From Tolypocladium sp. Sup5 PDA-1 (Eukaryota; Ascomycota; Sordariomycetes; Hypocreales; Ophiocordycipitaceae), in contig JPHH03000017.1 of the NCBI GenBank assembly GCA_000750105.3, positions 186,001 through 250,000 of the forward strand: a DNA stretch of 64,000 bases, written 5' to 3'. Each line of letters starts with the position of its first letter. Within the stretch, counting starts at the first letter, position 1. The notes under the pieces are model-generated. The model was not told where the DNA came from, did not search any database, and saw only the letters and a program-made list of their open reading frames with translations. Positions 63,208-64,000 of this stretch are shown here, one piece after another. The position numbers and the translations under genes were made by a program.

Positions 63208-64000
63208 ATGGCTACCCTCGCAAAGACCGTCGTCGCCACAGGCGTCTCCTCTGGCCTGGTCCGTCTCCGCCCAGGCTCACGTCGTTGGTTGGATGCCGCT
63301 GACAGACATCAGGGATTCGAGGCCGTCAAGCAGCTCCTGGAGCAGTCCCAGCCCTACAGAGTCATCCTCGGAGCACGAGACACCAAGACCGCCAATGCCG
63401 CCTTTGACAAGCTCCGGTTTGATCGCGCCGCCAATGCGGTGACGGTGCTGCCTCTCGACCTCGCCGACCTCAAGGGAGTCAAGACGTTTGCCCAGCAGGT
63501 CCTGCAAAAGGTCGGACAGGAAAAGGTCGACTACCTGCTGATGAACGCCGGCATGATCAAGGGCACGGACGTGGCTGGGCTTCACGGATCCCAGTGGTGC
63601 GAGACGGTGATTGTCAACCACTTCTGTGGGTATTCCACCAGCGGACTCTCTGCTTGGAGCCGGCTACTGACAAAGCCGTAGCTCAGCACTACTTGGTGCA
63701 CTTGCTGCGAGAAAAGCTCGTCTCCTCCAAGGCTCGCATCGTGGTCGTGTCCTCGGGAGCAATACGCAACGTGCCCGACACAAGTAAGGCCTCTTCTGCC
63801 AAAGCTGCGCGGGCAGTGGCTGACATTGCTACAGGCGTCTTGGAAAAGGAGCTCAAGGCTGGCTCTGGAGCGGAAGTCAGGGCGACCTACAGCCAGAGCA
63901 AGTTTGTGCAGCTGCTGGGCGCGCACTGGTGGCGCCGCCAGCTCGCCGGCCAGTGTGACGTCGTCGCAGTCTCGCCTGGCCTGATTCCCAACACGGGCCT
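63208..64000 (+). CDS. Classical short-chain dehydrogenase, 5' part
   Basis: Exons 63208-63258, 63313-63625, 63682-63783 and 63835 onward join in phase; the gene runs off the window. The glycine motif TGVSSGLGFEAV is formed only after removal of the first intron (GTCCGT donor, CAG acceptor). LMNAG marks the fourth strand, VVVSSGAIR supplies the catalytic Ser, and YSQSK holds Tyr and Lys. AVSPGLIPNTG follows. This is a classical SDR resembling the light-dependent protochlorophyllide-reductase-like and retinol-dehydrogenase-like fungal group (LPOR/WWOX-type). It is an NAD(P)-dependent oxidoreductase of unknown substrate. The first donor is unusual, so the first junction is less certain than the others. 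Confidence 0.85.

Overview
This window is nuclear DNA of a filamentous ascomycete (Pezizomycotina). A Sordariomycete, probably of the Hypocreales, is most likely. The evidence is short introns (about 50-75 nt) with GTRNGT donors, CTAAC-like branch sites and YAG acceptors; monocistronic genes on both strands with long intergenic gaps; Zn2Cys6 activators; several MFS carriers; and secreted hydrolases. The genus is inference. Only ATG starts were accepted, and exon coordinates come from matching splice sites to an uninterrupted family-like protein.

Layout. 0-6 kb: the end of a Vma12-like V-ATPase assembly factor, a solo ESCO-type zinc-finger protein, a small unknown gene and an 8-exon sugar porter. 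5.65-10.76 kb: 5.1 kb with no recognisable gene. 10.7-15.5 kb: two unknown genes, an ankyrin protein whose start codon appears to be split by an intron, and a secreted germin-like cupin. 15.5-22 kb: gene-poor, with one small helical protein and a stretch that looks like a decayed gene. 22-31.2 kb: a full-length ABCG transporter, a DUF3140 plus Hva1-TUDOR protein, a small unknown protein and a secreted LVIVD/choice-of-anchor-B protein.

33-48 kb: a catabolic neighbourhood with an anion:cation symporter, two alpha/beta hydrolases, a transcription factor with two tandem Zn2Cys6 clusters, a salicylate-hydroxylase-like FAD monooxygenase and a second symporter. The monooxygenase and the second symporter are divergent. 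Uptake and hydroxylation of an aromatic acid is a reasonable inference.

50-57.7 kb: the most coherent unit. It holds an extended SDR, a Zn2Cys6 activator, an MFS sugar porter and a protein of the fungal levoglucosan kinase/AnmK family. Porter and kinase share a 0.8 kb divergent promoter, and the activator converges on the porter. This looks like an anhydrosugar (levoglucosan) utilisation cluster. 57.7-59.2 kb is AT-rich, probably transposon debris. The window ends with a membrane-anchored tripeptidyl-peptidase-like hydrolase, an APH-fold phosphotransferase and the 5' part of a classical SDR.

Spread through the intergenic DNA, and absent from every coding region where I looked, is a family of short palindromic words related to GTACGAAGTAC and GTACGGAGTAC. 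No tRNA, rRNA, CRISPR or intact transposon was found.
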